Below, piece after piece: positions 27,597 to 37,993 of a stretch of 64,000 bases of DNA (its first letter is position 1; every line of letters begins with the position of its first letter). Origin of the DNA: Pseudomonas parakoreensis. GTDB taxonomy: Bacteria; Pseudomonadota; Gammaproteobacteria; Pseudomonadales; Pseudomonadaceae. The stretch lies in contig NZ_BQHY01000006.1 of NCBI RefSeq assembly GCF_021602155.1, positions 307,573-371,572 of the forward strand, in the 5' to 3' direction. The notes beneath the pieces were generated by a model that was given only the letters and a program-made list of their open reading frames with translations, had not been told where the DNA came from and did not search any database. The translations under genes and the position numbers were made by a program.

Positions 27597-29051
27597 TTAG
27601 ACTTCGTTAAGCTGTACGTCGAGCAGCTTTGCGATTGCTTCTCCATACGCCGGATCGGCTTTGAAGAAATGCTGCAACTGACGGTCAACCACGTCGGGTG
27701 AAACACCGCTCATGGCGCCGGCGATGTTGCTGACCAGAAGCGCTTTCTGTTCGTCATTCATCAATCGGAACAACGCACCCGCATGGCTGTAGTAATCGCT
27801 GTCCTCGCGATGATCGTAACGATCTGCCGGACCGCTCAAGGCCAACGAAGGCTCAGCGTAACGCGGCGCCTGCTTCGGTGATTCCACGTAGCTGTTGGGC
27901 TCGTAGTTAGGCGCTGCACCACCGTTGCTGCCGAACGCCATCGAGCCGTCGCGCTGGTAGGTATTGACCGGGCTGCGCGGCGCATTCACCGGCAATTGCT
28001 GGTGGTTGGTGCCGACGCGATAGCGGTGTGCATCGGCGTAAGCGAATACGCGACCTTGCAGCATGCGATCCGGCGACAGACCAACACCTGGCACCATATT
28101 GCTTGGACCGAATGCGGCTTGCTCGACTTCTGCGAAGTAGTTCAGCGGGTTGCGGTTCAGTTCCAGTTCGCCGACTTCTATCAGCGGGAACTCCTTCTGC
28201 GACCACGTCTTGGTCACGTCGAACGGGTTCTCGTAATGCGCTGCAGCTTGAGCCTCAGTCATGATCTGAATGCACACGCGCCATTTCGGGAAGTCACCAC
28301 GCTCGATGGCCTCGAACAGGTCACGCTGAGCGTAATCCGGGTCGGTACCCGCGAGACGCGCGGCCTCGGCCGGCGCGAGGTTTTTGATCCCTTGCCGGGT
28401 CTTGTAGTGCCATTTCACCCAGTGACGCTCGCCTCGAGCGTTGATCAGGCTGTAGGTGTGGCTGCCAAAGCCATGCATATGACGATAGCCGTCGGGAATC
28501 CCACGATCCGAAAACAGAATGGTCACTTGGTGCAGCGCTTCAGGCGAATGCGACCAGAAGTCCCACATCATTTGCGCGCTTTTCAGGTTGCTCTGCGGCA
28601 GACGCTTCTGGGTGTGGATAAAGTCAGGAAACTTCAGCGGGTCACGAATGAAGAACACCGGAGTGTTGTTGCCAACGATGTCCCAGTTGCCTTCTTCGGT
28701 GTAGAACTTCAGGGCGAAACCACGTGGATCACGCTCGGTGTCAGCCGAGCCGCGTTCACCGCCTACAGTGGAGAAGCGCAGGAATGTTGGGGTTTGCTTG
28801 CCCACGGACTCAAACAGTTTGGCACTGGTGTATTCAGTGATATCGCGAGTGACGGTGAACGTACCGTAAGCACCTGAGCCCTTGGCGTGCACACGACGCT
28901 CAGGAATGTTTTCACGGTTGAAGTGGGCAAGTTTCTCGATCAGGTGAAAATCGTCGAGCAGCAGCGGGCCACGAGGGCCGGCGGAGCGAGAATTCTGGTT
29001 ATCAGCGACAGGTGCGCCACTGGCGGTCGTAAGCGTTTTGAACTGGCTCAT
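27597..29051 (-). CDS. katA: Catalase KatA
   Basis: A 484-residue small-subunit heme catalase that disproportionates hydrogen peroxide. Catalytic His55 ([12 protein letters not shown]) and Asn128 ([12 protein letters not shown]) are present, and the proximal heme Tyr lies in [14 protein letters not shown]. Length and lack of a C-terminal flavodoxin-like domain place it with the clade-3 catalases such as P. aeruginosa KatA. AGAGGAAG precedes the ATG. Position between ftnA and rplQ is the same as in P. aeruginosa. The 240-base upstream gap includes AT-rich sequence and a possible OxyR-like half-site. Confidence 0.96.
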   Translation of the reverse strand: MSQFKTLTTASGAPVADNQNSRSAGPRGPLLLDDFHLIEKLAHFNRENIPERRVHAKGSGAYGTFTVTRDITEYTSAKLFESVGKQTPTFLRFSTVGGERGSADTERDPRGFALKFYTEEGNWDIVGNNTPVFFIRDPLKFPDFIHTQKRLPQSNLKSAQMMWDFWSHSPEALHQVTILFSDRGIPDGYRHMHGFGSHTYSLINARGERHWVKWHYKTRQGIKNLAPAEAARLAGTDPDYAQRDLFEAIERGDFPKWRVCIQIMTEAQAAAHYENPFDVTKTWSQKEFPLIEVGELELNRNPLNYFAEVEQAAFGPSNMVPGVGLSPDRMLQGRVFAYADAHRYRVGTNHQQLPVNAPRSPVNTYQRDGSMAFGSNGGAAPNYEPNSYVESPKQAPRYAEPSLALSGPADRYDHREDSDYYSHAGALFRLMNDEQKALLVSNIAGAMSGVSPDVVDRQLQHFFKADPAYGEAIAKLLDVQLNEV

Positions 29052-29156
29052 ACGGTGTTCTTCCTCTGTCAGTCTTGAAACTGCCGGCTAATCGGCTTGC
29101 TGGGAAGTATTGATCATCGATGTAACACCTACAAATTCATTAATCTGTAGTCATCG

Positions 29157-29171
29157 ATAGATAATTACTAA
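29157..29171. promoter_or_regulatory. Possible OxyR-like half-site upstream of katA
   Basis: ATAGATAATTACTAA matches the OxyR half-site pattern ATAG-N7-CTAT at 7 of 8 key positions, about 106 bases before the katA start. The second half-site expected 22 bp away is not recognisable on either side, so this is only a weak candidate. Confidence 0.2.
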
Positions 29172-29245
29172 TTATGTTTCCCAACACATAGTGACAACAG
29201 AACAATGTCAGAAGCTTGTACGAACAGCGCATTTTCTTGCGGGCA

Positions 29246-29275
29246 CAAAAAACCGGGCACTAGGCCCGGTTTTTC
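29246..29275. terminator. Terminator of the alpha operon (after rplQ)
   Basis: ACCGGGC and GCCCGGT flank a 5-base loop, with AAAAAA before and TTTTT after on the plus strand. On the minus strand it ends the rplQ transcript before katA. Confidence 0.88.
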
Positions 29276-29291
29276 GTTTCAGACTGACGTC

Positions 29292-29678
29292 TTACTCGGC
29301 GGATACAGCTTCGCCAGCAGTAGCACGATCAACCAACTCGACGTACGCCATAGGCGCGTTGTCGCCAGCGCGGAAACCGCACTTGAGGATGCGCAGGTAG
29401 CCACCCTCACGGGTAGCGTAACGCTTGCCCAGGTCGTTGAAGAGCTTACCAACGATAGCTTTCGAACGAGTACGGTCGAAAGCCAGACGGCGGTTAGCCA
29501 GGCTGTCTGTCTTGGCCAGAGTGATCAGCGGCTCGGCAACGCGGCGCAGTTCTTTGGCTTTTGGCAGAGTAGTCTTGATCAGCTCGTGCTCGAACAACGA
29601 CACCGCCATGTTCTGGAACATGGCCTTGCGGTGCGAGCTGGTGCGGCTCAGGTGACGCCCACTTTTACGATGACGCAT
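29292..29678 (-). CDS. rplQ: 50S ribosomal protein L17
   Basis: L17, 128 residues (E. coli 127), located at the exit-tunnel side of the large subunit. The family N-terminus [20 protein letters not shown] is present. It is the last gene of the alpha operon (rpsM-rpsK-rpsD-rpoA-rplQ), 42 bases after rpoA, and is followed by a terminator. Like the other ribosomal proteins here it is conserved end to end and shows no truncation. Confidence 0.98.
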
Positions 29679-29720
29679 GGTTCATTCCTTACCAAACACT
29701 ACGTTCGGTGATTACGACGA

Positions 29721-30722
29721 TCAGGCAGTCGCCTTGTCGTCCTTCTTAAGACTTGCAGGCGGCCAGTTGTCGAGGCGCATGCCGAGGGACAGACCGCGGG
29801 AGGCCAGAACGTCCTTGATTTCAGTCAAGGATTTCTTGCCCAGGTTCGGAGTCTTCAACAGCTCTACTTCGGTACGCTGAATCAGGTCGCCGATGTAGTA
29901 GATGTTTTCCGCCTTAAGGCAGTTAGCCGAACGTACAGTCAGTTCCAGATCGTCAACCGGGCGAAGCAGGATCGGATCGATCTCGTCTTCCTGCTCGACA
30001 ACCACTGGCTCACTGTCACCTTTGAGGTCGACGAACGCAGCCAACTGCTGTTGCAGGATGGTTGCAGCGCGGCGGATAGCCTCTTCAGGATCCAGAGTAC
30101 CGTTGGTTTCCAGATCAATAACCAGCTTGTCCAGGTTGGTACGCTGCTCGACACGGGCGTTTTCCACCACGTATGCGATACGGCGAACCGGGCTGAACGA
30201 AGAGTCGAGCTGCAAGCGACCAATGCTGCGGCTTTCGTCTTCATCGCTCTGACGCGAGTCGGCTGGTTCATAACCACGACCACGAGCTACGGTGAGCTTC
30301 ATGTTCAGGGCGCCGTTAGACGCCAGGTTAGCGATTACGTGATCGGGGTTAACGATCTCGACATCATGATCCAGCTGAATATCGGCAGCGGTAACCACCC
30401 CCGAACCCTTCTTCGACAAGGTCAGCGTAACTTCGTCACGACCGTGCAGCTTGATGGCCAGACCTTTAAGGTTCAACAGGATTTCAATTACGTCTTCCTG
30501 TACACCTTCGATGGCGCTGTACTCGTGGAGCACACCGTCAATCTCGGCCTCGACTACTGCGCAGCCGGGCATTGAGGACAACAGGATGCGGCGCAGCGCG
30601 TTGCCCAGGGTGTGGCCAAAACCACGCTCGAGAGGCTCGAGAGTGATCTTGGCGCGGGTTGGACTGACAACCTGCACATCAATGTGGCGGGGTGTCAGGA
30701 ACTCATTTACCGAAATCTGCAT
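29721..30722 (-). CDS. rpoA: RNA polymerase alpha subunit
   Basis: The 333-residue alpha subunit. The N-terminal domain (to about 235) dimerises and scaffolds beta and beta'; [20 protein letters not shown] is its hallmark. After a flexible linker the C-terminal domain contains [12 protein letters not shown], whose Arg contacts UP elements and activators, and the helix-hairpin-helix [16 protein letters not shown]. It sits between rpsD and rplQ, as in other proteobacteria. Confidence 0.99.
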   Translation of the reverse strand: MQISVNEFLTPRHIDVQVVSPTRAKITLEPLERGFGHTLGNALRRILLSSMPGCAVVEAEIDGVLHEYSAIEGVQEDVIEILLNLKGLAIKLHGRDEVTLTLSKKGSGVVTAADIQLDHDVEIVNPDHVIANLASNGALNMKLTVARGRGYEPADSRQSDEDESRSIGRLQLDSSFSPVRRIAYVVENARVEQRTNLDKLVIDLETNGTLDPEEAIRRAATILQQQLAAFVDLKGDSEPVVVEQEDEIDPILLRPVDDLELTVRSANCLKAENIYYIGDLIQRTEVELLKTPNLGKKSLTEIKDVLASRGLSLGMRLDNWPPASLKKDDKATA

Positions 30723-30744
30723 GGATGCACCTATTTTCTAGCCC

Positions 30745-31365
30745 TTACTTGGAGTAGAGCTCGACAATCAGGCTTTCGTTGATGTCGGCGGACAGATCAC
30801 TGCGAGCAGGAACGTTCTTGAAAACGCCCGACTTCTTCTCAGTGTCTACTTCTACCCATTCTACGCGGCCACGTTGGGCACACAGATCGAGAGCTTGGAC
30901 AATGCGAAGTTGGTTTTTTGCTTTCTCGCGAACTGCGACCACGTCACCAGCACGAACCTGATACGACGGAACGTTTACGGTCTGACCGTTAACGCTGATC
31001 GACTTGTGCGATACCAGCTGACGGGATTCGGCACGAGTCGAACCAAAGCCCATACGGTATACAACGTTGTCCAGACGGCATTCGAGCAGTTGCAGCAGGT
31101 TTTCACCGGTTGCACCTTTCTTGCCAGCCGCTTCTTTGTAGTAGCCGCTGAACTGACGCTCGAGAACGCCGTAGATACGACGGACCTTCTGCTTTTCACG
31201 CAGTTGGGTGCCGTAGTCGGACTGGCGACCGCGGCGTTGGCCGTGGATACCAGGTGCTGCTTCAATGTTGCACTTCGATTCGATCGCGCGCACGCCGCTC
31301 TTCAGGAAGAGATCGGTGCCTTCGCGACGAGCGAGTTTGCATTTTGGACCAATGTAACGAGCCAT
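30745..31365 (-). CDS. rpsD: 30S ribosomal protein S4
   Basis: S4, 206 residues, a primary 16S rRNA-binding protein; in E. coli it is also the translational repressor of the alpha operon. The S4 RNA-binding domain ([20 protein letters not shown]) is clear. Only two cysteines (C9, C32) are present, so no zinc site. It lies 22 bases upstream of rpoA. Confidence 0.98.
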   Translation of the reverse strand: MARYIGPKCKLARREGTDLFLKSGVRAIESKCNIEAAPGIHGQRRGRQSDYGTQLREKQKVRRIYGVLERQFSGYYKEAAGKKGATGENLLQLLECRLDNVVYRMGFGSTRAESRQLVSHKSISVNGQTVNVPSYQVRAGDVVAVREKAKNQLRIVQALDLCAQRGRVEWVEVDTEKKSGVFKNVPARSDLSADINESLIVELYSK

Positions 31366-31383
31366 TCTTTACAATCTCCTGGA

Positions 31384-31773
31384 TTACACGCGGCGCTTCT
31401 TCGGCGGACGGCACCCGTTGTGCGGGATTGGCGTCACGTCGGTGATGCTGGCGATCTTGTAGCCACAGCCGTTCAAAGCGCGGACTGCGGATTCACGACC
31501 TGGACCTGGACCCTTGACGTTAACGTCGAGGTTTTTCAGGCCGTATTCCAGCGCAGCTTGACCAGCACGCTCAGCAGCTACTTGAGCAGCGAACGGGGTG
31601 GACTTGCGGGAACCGCGGAAACCCGAACCACCGGAGGTAGCCCAGGAAAGAGCGTTACCTTGACGGTCGGTAATGGTCACGATGGTGTTGTTAAAAGAAG
31701 CATGGATGTGGGCGATGCCATCAACCACTGTCTTTTTAACTTTTTTACGAGGACGAGCAGCAGGTTTTGCCAT
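31384..31773 (-). CDS. rpsK: 30S ribosomal protein S11
   Basis: S11, 129 residues, part of the small-subunit platform near the mRNA exit. It has the family ending [13 protein letters not shown] and the [20 protein letters not shown] core. It is between rpsM and rpsD in the alpha operon. Confidence 0.98.
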   Translation of the reverse strand: MAKPAARPRKKVKKTVVDGIAHIHASFNNTIVTITDRQGNALSWATSGGSGFRGSRKSTPFAAQVAAERAGQAALEYGLKNLDVNVKGPGPGRESAVRALNGCGYKIASITDVTPIPHNGCRPPKKRRV

Positions 31774-31803
31774 GATTAAATTCCTGTCGATTCGCTGGGG
31801 CGA

Positions 31804-32160
31804 TTACTTGCGGATCGGCTTACGCGGACCTTTACGGGTACGCGCGTTGGTCTTGGTACGCTGACCGCGTACTGGAAGACCGCGACGATGACGCAGACCG
31901 CGATAGCAACCGAGGTCCATCAAGCGCTTGATTTTCATGTTGATTTCGCGACGCAGGTCACCTTCAGTGGTGAACTTCGCCACTTCGCCACGCAGCTGTT
32001 CAATTTGCTCGTCGCTCAGATCTTTGATCTTTGCTGCTGGGTTTACCCCAGTGTCTGCACAGATTTTCTGCGCAGTAGTGCGACCGACACCATAGATGTA
32101 GGTCAGCGAGATAACAGTATGCTTGTTATCTGGAATGTTAACGCCTGCAATACGGGCCAT
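31804..32160 (-). CDS. rpsM: 30S ribosomal protein S13
   Basis: S13, 118 residues, in the head of the small subunit, contacting the P-site tRNA through its basic C-terminal tail ([15 protein letters not shown]). The N-terminus [14 protein letters not shown] and helix-two-turns-helix [11 protein letters not shown] are family typical. It is the first gene of the alpha operon, after rpmJ and a hairpin-containing gap. Confidence 0.98.
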   Translation of the reverse strand: MARIAGVNIPDNKHTVISLTYIYGVGRTTAQKICADTGVNPAAKIKDLSDEQIEQLRGEVAKFTTEGDLRREINMKIKRLMDLGCYRGLRHRRGLPVRGQRTKTNARTRKGPRKPIRK

Positions 32161-32248
32161 TCAGTGGGACTCCAATTGACAGCTACCTACGCCCCGGAAG
32201 CCAAGAAATAGGGCGCGAGATAATATCGCTGTAATAACAAATAATCAA

Positions 32249-32272
32249 CCCGGCAGCGCACTAGCTGCCGGG
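32249..32272 (-). promoter_or_regulatory. Hairpin in the rpmJ-rpsM gap
   Basis: CCCGGCAGC and GCTGCCGGG form a perfect 9-bp stem around a 6-base loop in the 130-base gap between rpmJ and rpsM. No long T-run follows on the minus strand, so it looks more like an mRNA-processing or S4-type regulatory element of the alpha operon than a plain terminator. Confidence 0.5.
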
Positions 32273-32290
32273 CTTGAAGCACAATCACAC

Positions 32291-32407
32291 TCAGCCTTGG
32301 CGCTGTTTGTGACGCGGTTCCGCGCTGCAAATTACTCGAACAACACCTTCGCGGCGAATAATCTTGCAGTTACGGCACAGCTTTTTCACCGATGCACGAA
32401 CTTTCAT
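32291..32407 (-). CDS. rpmJ: 50S ribosomal protein L36
   Basis: L36, 38 residues, beginning [15 protein letters not shown]. The zinc-ribbon ligands Cys11, Cys14, Cys27 and His33 are all present, so this is the zinc-binding (C+) form. It lies between secY (28-base gap) and rpsM. Confidence 0.97.
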
Positions 32408-32434
32408 CACCAACTCCTCGAACCTTATGGGTAC

Positions 32435-33763
32435 TCAGCGCAACATGCCGCTGCCGTAACCCTTCAGGTTGGCTTTCTTCATCAGGGATTCGTACTGGTG
32501 CGAAACGAGGTGCGATTGTACTTGGGACATGAAGTCCATCACAACCACGACCACGATCAGCAACGAGGTCCCGCCAAGGTAGAACGGAACGTTTGCTGCA
32601 ACCACCAGGAACTGGGGCAACAGGCACACGGCCGTCATGTAAAGAGCACCGAACATGGTCAAGCGAGTCAGAACGCCATCAATATAGCGCGCAGACTGCT
32701 CACCTGGACGGATGCCCGGAATAAAGGCACCGGACTTCTTCAGGTTTTCCGCTACGTCTTTCGGATTGAACATCAACGCCGTATAGAAGAAGCAGAAGAA
32801 AATAATCCCTGCACTAAACAGCAGAATATTCAACGGCTGACCAGGAGCGATCGACTGCGAGATGTCCTGCAACCAGCCCATACCTTCAGACTGACCAAAC
32901 CAGGCACCCAACGAAGCCGGGAACAGCAGAATGCTGCTCGCGAAAATAGCCGGAATAACACCGGCCATGTTCACCTTCAACGGCAAGTGGCTTGTCTGCG
33001 CAGCAAAAACCTTGCGGCCCTGCTGACGCTTGGCGTAGTGAACAGCGATACGACGCTGACCACGCTCAATGAACACCACGAAACCGATAATCGCTACTGC
33101 CAGCAAACCGATGGCAACCAGGGCGAAGATATTGATATCACCCTGACGCGCAGACTCGAAAGACTGCCCGATTGCTCTCGGAAGACCGGCGACGATACCC
33201 GAAAAAATCAACATCGAGATACCGTTGCCTACACCACGCTCAGTAATCTGCTCACCCAGCCACATCATGAACATCGCACCAGCCACAAAAGTGGATACCG
33301 CGACGAAATGGAAGCCAAAGTCACCAGTGAACGCAACGCCCTGCCCCGCCAGGCCAATGGACATGCCAATAGCCTGAACGAGAGCGAGGACGACGGTGCC
33401 GTAGCGGGTGTACTGGCTGATCTTGCGACGGCCAGCTTCACCTTCCTTCTTCAACTGCTCCAGCTGCGGGCTGACGGCGGTCATCAGTTGCATGATGATC
33501 GATGCCGAAATGTACGGCATGATCCCCAGTGCAAAGATGCTCATCCGTTCCAGCGCGCCGCCGGAGAACATGTTGAACAAGCTAAGAATGGTCCCCTCAT
33601 TCTGTCGAAACAGGTCTGCGAGTCGGTCCGGGTTGATACCTGGAACCGGGATGTGTGCGCCTATTCGGTAGACGATAATCGCCAGGAACAGAAAACGCAG
33701 ACGAGCCCAGAGTTCAGACATACCGCCTTTGCCGAGCGCAGAGAGAGCACCTTGCTTAGCCAT
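32435..33763 (-). CDS. secY: Preprotein translocase channel SecY
   Basis: The 442-residue central channel of the Sec translocon in the inner membrane, with ten membrane helices. Helix 2 contains the plug region ([20 protein letters not shown]), and the cytoplasmic loop [18 protein letters not shown] is a family signature. Its start follows the rplO stop without a gap. It partners with secE, which is also in this window (59165-59533). Confidence 0.98.
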   Translation of the reverse strand: MAKQGALSALGKGGMSELWARLRFLFLAIIVYRIGAHIPVPGINPDRLADLFRQNEGTILSLFNMFSGGALERMSIFALGIMPYISASIIMQLMTAVSPQLEQLKKEGEAGRRKISQYTRYGTVVLALVQAIGMSIGLAGQGVAFTGDFGFHFVAVSTFVAGAMFMMWLGEQITERGVGNGISMLIFSGIVAGLPRAIGQSFESARQGDINIFALVAIGLLAVAIIGFVVFIERGQRRIAVHYAKRQQGRKVFAAQTSHLPLKVNMAGVIPAIFASSILLFPASLGAWFGQSEGMGWLQDISQSIAPGQPLNILLFSAGIIFFCFFYTALMFNPKDVAENLKKSGAFIPGIRPGEQSARYIDGVLTRLTMFGALYMTAVCLLPQFLVVAANVPFYLGGTSLLIVVVVVMDFMSQVQSHLVSHQYESLMKKANLKGYGSGMLR

Positions 33764-34201
33764 TTATTCCTCGAACTTGCCGCCAGCTGCTTCGATAGCC
33801 GCACGCGCACCTTTGGTGGCGCCGATTCCCTTGCCGATAGTGACAGCGCGAGTCACTTCACCGGACAGCATGATTTTCACACGCTGTACGTTGACGTTGA
33901 TCACGTTGGCATCTTTCAGGGACTGCACGGTGACGATGTCGCCTTCCACTTTGGCCAGCTCGGACAGACGCACTTCTGCGCGGTCCATGGCTTTCAGGGA
34001 AACGAAACCGAACTTCGGCAGGCGACGATGCAGCGGCTGTTGACCGCCTTCAAAGCCTGGAGCAATGGTGCCACCGGAGCGGGAGGTTTGACCTTTGTGA
34101 CCACGGCCACCAGTCTTACCCAAACCACTACCGATACCACGGCCCGGACGATGCTTTTCGCGACGGGAACCCGGCGCTGGACTCAGATCATTGAGTTTCA
34201 T
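33764..34201 (-). CDS. rplO: 50S ribosomal protein L15
   Basis: L15, 145 residues. The Gly/Arg-rich N-terminus ([19 protein letters not shown]) is typical of this rRNA-binding assembly protein. It is in the spc operon between rpmD and secY. Confidence 0.98.
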   Translation of the reverse strand: MKLNDLSPAPGSRREKHRPGRGIGSGLGKTGGRGHKGQTSRSGGTIAPGFEGGQQPLHRRLPKFGFVSLKAMDRAEVRLSELAKVEGDIVTVQSLKDANVINVNVQRVKIMLSGEVTRAVTIGKGIGATKGARAAIEAAGGKFEE

Positions 34202-34204
34202 CGA

Positions 34205-34381
34205 TTAACCCTCGACACGCAGCATGTAGTAAGCCTTGTTGATCATCCCGCGATTCTCGGGAGTATCCTGGACTTCTACAGTGTGACCGATGCGACGCAG
34301 ACCCAGACCCTTAACGCACAGTTTGTGGTTAGGGATGCGGCCGGTCATGCTTTTGATCAGCGTAACTTTAACGGTAGCCAT
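34205..34381 (-). CDS. rpmD: 50S ribosomal protein L30
   Basis: L30, 58 residues, read as [20 protein letters not shown] and ending [11 protein letters not shown], with the central [13 protein letters not shown] block. It is between rpsE (2-base gap) and rplO (3-base gap). Confidence 0.97.
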
Positions 34382-34383
34382 GA

Positions 34384-34884
34384 TCAGAAGATCTCCTTGA
34401 CAGTCAGGCCACGCTTGGCAGCAATGGACTCAGGAGATTGCATAGCCTTCAGACCCTTGAAAGTGGCGTGAACCACGTTTACCGGGTTAGTCGAGCCGTA
34501 GCACTTGGCCAGAACGTTCTGAACGCCAGCAACTTCGAGGACAGCACGCATAGCGCCGCCAGCGATGATACCGGTACCTTCAGAAGCAGGCTGCATGTAC
34601 ACCTTCGAAGCGCCGTGAGCGGACTTCATTGCGTACTGCAGGGTGGTGCCGTTCAGGTCAACTTGAATCATGTTGCGGCGAGCAGCTTCCATTGCCTTCT
34701 GGATCGCAGCAGGCACTTCACGCGACTTGCCACGGCCGAAGCCAACACGCCCTTTACCATCACCAACCACGGTCAACGCGGTGAAAGTGAAGATACGGCC
34801 GCCTTTAACGGTTTTGGCTACGCGGTTAACTTGAACCAGCTTCTCGATGTAGCCTTCGTCGCGCTTTTGGTCGTTATTTGACAT
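34384..34884 (-). CDS. rpsE: 30S ribosomal protein S5
   Basis: S5, 166 residues, a small-subunit protein important for decoding fidelity. It has the N-terminal double-stranded-RNA-binding fold ([20 protein letters not shown]) and the C-terminal domain with [20 protein letters not shown]. It lies in the spc operon. Confidence 0.98.
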
Positions 34885-34887
34885 AAC

Positions 34888-35238
34888 TTAGAACTCCAGC
34901 CCAGCTTCACGAGCAGCATCAGCCAGCGCTTTAACGCGGCCATGGTACTTGAAGCCAGAGCGGTCGAAAGCCACTTGCGAGACGCCAGCGGCCTTAGCAC
35001 GCGTAGCGACCAGCTGGCCAACCTTTGTGGCCGCGTCGATGTTGCCAGTGGCACCATCACGCAGTTCTTTATCCAAAGTCGAGGCACTTGCCAGGACTTT
35101 GTTGCCGTCGGCCGAGATGACCTGGGCGTAGATGTGCTGCGACGAGCGGAACACGCAGAGACGCACGACTTCGAGTTCGTGCATTTTCAGGCGTGCTTTG
35201 CGAGCGCGACGCAGTCGAGTAACTTTTTTGTCGGTCAT
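34888..35238 (-). CDS. rplR: 50S ribosomal protein L18
   Basis: L18, 116 residues, which binds 5S rRNA and carries it to the large subunit. [15 protein letters not shown] and the C-terminal [20 protein letters not shown] are family blocks. It lies 3 bases before rpsE. Confidence 0.98.
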   Translation of the reverse strand: MTDKKVTRLRRARKARLKMHELEVVRLCVFRSSQHIYAQVISADGNKVLASASTLDKELRDGATGNIDAATKVGQLVATRAKAAGVSQVAFDRSGFKYHGRVKALADAAREAGLEF

Positions 35239-35248
35239 TTGCTATGCC

Positions 35249-35782
35249 CTACTTCTTCTTGGCTTCTTTACGACGGACGACTTCGTCCGCGTAGCGCACA
35301 CCTTTGCCTTTGTACGGCTCTGGTGGACGGAAGTCGCGGATCTCAGCGGCCACTTGACCTACCAGCTGCTTGTCGATGCCCTTGATCAGGATATCGGTCT
35401 GGCTAGGAGTCTCAGCGGTGATGCCTTGCGGCAGTTCGTAATCCACTGGGTGCGAGAAGCCAAGAGCCAGGTTCAGCACCTGACCTTTTGCTTGCGCCTT
35501 GTAACCAACACCGACCAGCTGGAGCTTGCGCTCGAAGCCTTGGCTTACGCCTTGGACCATGTTGTTTACCAACGCACGCGTGGTACCGGCCATTGCGCGA
35601 GTCTGTTGATCGCCATTGCGAGCAGCGAAACGCAGCTCACCAGCTTCTTCAACGATCTCAACGGACGAATGGATGTTCAGTTCAAGAGTGCCCTTGGCAC
35701 CCTTCACCGAAAGCTGTTGGCCTGCGAATTTGACTTCGACACCGGCTGGCAGCTTAACGGGGTTCTTAGCGACGCGAGACAT
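35249..35782 (-). CDS. rplF: 50S ribosomal protein L6
   Basis: L6, 177 residues, with the two-lobed fold of the family and the C-terminal signature [20 protein letters not shown]. It is between rpsH and rplR in the spc operon. Confidence 0.98.
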   Translation of the reverse strand: MSRVAKNPVKLPAGVEVKFAGQQLSVKGAKGTLELNIHSSVEIVEEAGELRFAARNGDQQTRAMAGTTRALVNNMVQGVSQGFERKLQLVGVGYKAQAKGQVLNLALGFSHPVDYELPQGITAETPSQTDILIKGIDKQLVGQVAAEIRDFRPPEPYKGKGVRYADEVVRRKEAKKK

Positions 35783-35794
35783 GCTTATCCCCCC

Positions 35795-36187
35795 TTAGAA
35801 CACAGTGCAAAGAACTTCGCCGCCGACACCGGCAGCGCGCGCAGCACGATCCGTCATCACACCTTTGTTGGTGGAGACGATAGACACGCCAAGACCGCCA
35901 CGAACTTTCGGCAGATCTTCAACGGACTTGTACTGACGCAGGCCTGGACGACTAACGCGCTTGACTTCCTCGATGACCGGACGGCCTTCGAAGTATTTCA
36001 GCGAGATGGACAACGACGGCTTAGCGTCGGTGGTGATCTGAAAATCCGCGATGTAACCTTCGTCCTTCAGGACTTTTGCTACAGCCACCTTCAACGTGGA
36101 AGACGGCATGCTTACGACAGACTTTTCAGCCATCTGGGCATTACGGATTCGAGTTAGCATGTCCGCTAACGGGTCCTGCATACTCAT
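35795..36187 (-). CDS. rpsH: 30S ribosomal protein S8
   Basis: S8, 130 residues, a primary 16S rRNA-binder and in E. coli the translational repressor of the spc operon. The N-terminus [18 protein letters not shown] and C-terminus [19 protein letters not shown] are diagnostic. It is preceded by an unusually long 209-base gap with a hairpin and a promoter-like sequence. Confidence 0.98.
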   Translation of the reverse strand: MSMQDPLADMLTRIRNAQMAEKSVVSMPSSTLKVAVAKVLKDEGYIADFQITTDAKPSLSISLKYFEGRPVIEEVKRVSRPGLRQYKSVEDLPKVRGGLGVSIVSTNKGVMTDRAARAAGVGGEVLCTVF

Positions 36188-36285
36188 GGGCTAGACGCTC
36201 CTAATACAGAAAAATTAGCCTTGCGGCTACTACTTGTCGCCGAGAAATTCCGGGCACGAAAAACACGGGCTCAGGCGAGCCGGTC

Positions 36286-36314
36286 ATTCTAGACACACCC
36301 CAGAAATGAATCAA
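36286..36314 (-). promoter_or_regulatory. Putative internal promoter of the spc operon (before rpsH)
   Basis: On the minus strand TTGATT (36314-36309) and TAGAAT (36291-36286) are spaced by 17 bp, about 100 bases before the rpsH start. The -35 box lies within the downstream arm of the perfect hairpin at 36308-36335. Confidence 0.55.
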
Positions 36315-36335
36315 GCCCCAAAAGGGGCTTGATTC
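36308..36335 (-). terminator. Perfect 12-bp hairpin between rpsN and rpsH
   Basis: GAATCAAGCCCC, loop AAAA, GGGGCTTGATTC. The stem is strong but the following minus-strand sequence (ATTTCTGG) has only a short T-run. It may act as a partial terminator/attenuator or a processing site inside the spc operon. A second, weaker pairing (GATGGTC with GACCATC, about 36352-36382) lies just upstream. Confidence 0.5.
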
Positions 36336-36396
36336 AAATTCAAGGCCACCGATGGTCAGGTTCTTGCGACCCCGACCATCAAGGCTTTGACAGCGA

Positions 36397-36702
36397 TTAC
36401 CAGCTGGCTTTAACCAGACCTGGAACGTCACCACGCATTGCCGCTTCACGCAGTTTGTTACGGCCCAGGCCGAACTTGCGGTAAACGCCGTGCGGACGAC
36501 CAGTCAGGCGGCAACGGTTACGCATGCGCGAAGCGCTTGCGTCACGTGGTTGCTTCTGCAGAGCTACGGTCGCTTCCCAACGCGCTTCTGGACTTGCGTT
36601 CAGATCAACGATGATAGCTTTCAGCGCTGCACGCTTGACGGCGTACTTGGCAACAGTGAGCTGACGCTTCAGCTCACGGTTTTTCATGCTCTTCTTGGCC
36701 AT
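36397..36702 (-). CDS. rpsN: 30S ribosomal protein S14
   Basis: S14, 101 residues, the long zinc-free form: no CxxC pairs, and the ending is [18 protein letters not shown] start at the ATG 36702 ([14 protein letters not shown]); the frame is open 22 codons further but into rplE. It is followed by the gap that splits the spc operon. Confidence 0.98.
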   Translation of the reverse strand: MAKKSMKNRELKRQLTVAKYAVKRAALKAIIVDLNASPEARWEATVALQKQPRDASASRMRNRCRLTGRPHGVYRKFGLGRNKLREAAMRGDVPGLVKASW

Positions 36703-36715
36703 TTTCCTACTCCAA

Positions 36716-37255
36716 TCAGTTGCGGAACGGGAATTTGAAAGCACGCAGCAGAGCGCGGCCTTCATCATCGTTCTTGGCAGTGGTGGTCAGGGTAATGTCC
36801 AGACCGCGGAGAGCATCGATCTTGTCGTAGTCGATTTCCGGGAAAATGATCTGCTCTTTCACGCCCATGCTGTAGTTGCCACGACCATCGAAGGACTTGG
36901 CATTCAGGCCGCGGAAGTCGCGAACCCGAGGCAGGGAGATCGACAGCAGACGATCCAGGAACTCGTACATACGCTCACGGCGCAGAGTCACTTTGACACC
37001 GATCGGCCATCCTTCACGGACTTTAAAGCCAGCGATGGATTTACGAGCGTAGGTCACAACGACTTTTTGGCCGGTGATCTTTTCCAGGTCAGCAACAGCG
37101 TGCTCGATGACTTTTTTGTCGCCGATCGCTTCGCCCAGACCCATGTTCAGGGTGATTTTGGTAACGCGCGGAACTTCCATCACGTTCGAAAGCTTAAGTT
37201 CTTCCTTAAGTTTCGGAGCGATTTCCTTCCGGTAAATCTCTTTTAGTCGTGCCAT
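36716..37255 (-). CDS. rplE: 50S ribosomal protein L5
   Basis: L5, 179 residues, binds 5S rRNA and forms an intersubunit bridge with S13. Family blocks are [19 protein letters not shown] and the C-terminal [18 protein letters not shown]. It lies 20 bases after rplX and 13 before rpsN. Confidence 0.98.
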   Translation of the reverse strand: MARLKEIYRKEIAPKLKEELKLSNVMEVPRVTKITLNMGLGEAIGDKKVIEHAVADLEKITGQKVVVTYARKSIAGFKVREGWPIGVKVTLRRERMYEFLDRLLSISLPRVRDFRGLNAKSFDGRGNYSMGVKEQIIFPEIDYDKIDALRGLDITLTTTAKNDDEGRALLRAFKFPFRN

Positions 37256-37275
37256 GGTCTTCTACCTAGCAGTGT

Positions 37276-37590
37276 TCAAGCATCAACCGCTTTTTGGGTC
37301 GACTTGAAGACACGAATTTTCTTACCGTCTTCTACTTTGAAACCAACGCGGTCAGCCTTGTTGGTTTCGCCGTTGAAGATGGCGACGTTGGAAGCGTGCA
37401 GTGGCGCTTCTTTCTCGACGATACCGCCCTGTACGCCCGACATCGGGTTAGGCTTGGTATGACGCTTGACCAGGTTCAGACCACCAACAACCAGACGGTT
37501 GTCAGCAAGAACCTTCAGCACCTTACCGCGCTTACCTTTGTCTTTGCCGGCGATCACGATGATCTCGTCGTCACGACGAATCTTTTGCAT
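37276..37590 (-). CDS. rplX: 50S ribosomal protein L24
   Basis: L24, 104 residues, an assembly initiator of the large subunit with an N-terminal KOW motif ([17 protein letters not shown]). It is 11 bases after rplN. Confidence 0.98.
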   Translation of the reverse strand: MQKIRRDDEIIVIAGKDKGKRGKVLKVLADNRLVVGGLNLVKRHTKPNPMSGVQGGIVEKEAPLHASNVAIFNGETNKADRVGFKVEDGKKIRVFKSTQKAVDA

Positions 37591-37601
37591 GTCGGATCTC
37601 C

Positions 37602-37970
37602 TTACAGCACTTCTGGGGCGAGCGAGACGATCTTCATGAACTTCTCAGTACGAAGTTCACGGGTCACTGGCCCAAAGATACGGGTGCCGATCGGCTCTTG
37701 CTTGTTGTTCAGAAGAACAGCAGCGTTGCCATCAAAGCGGATAATGGAGCCATCAGCACGACGTACGCCGTGACGAGTGCGGACTACAACAGCAGTCATC
37801 ACTTGGCCTTTTTTCACTTTACCGCGAGGAATTGCTTCCTTCACGGTAACTTTGATGATGTCACCGATACCAGCGTAACGACGATGGGAGCCACCCAGCA
37901 CCTTGATGCACATAACACGGCGAGCGCCGCTGTTATCGGCCACATCGAGCATGGATTGAGTCTGAATCAT
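37602..37970 (-). CDS. rplN: 50S ribosomal protein L14
   Basis: L14, 122 residues, with the family start [20 protein letters not shown] and ending [14 protein letters not shown]. It is the first gene of the spc operon by E. coli convention, 23 bases after rpsQ, with no separate promoter that I can see. Confidence 0.98.
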   Translation of the reverse strand: MIQTQSMLDVADNSGARRVMCIKVLGGSHRRYAGIGDIIKVTVKEAIPRGKVKKGQVMTAVVVRTRHGVRRADGSIIRFDGNAAVLLNNKQEPIGTRIFGPVTRELRTEKFMKIVSLAPEVL

Positions 37971-37993
37971 ATAATTTCTCCGACCCCTAGCCC

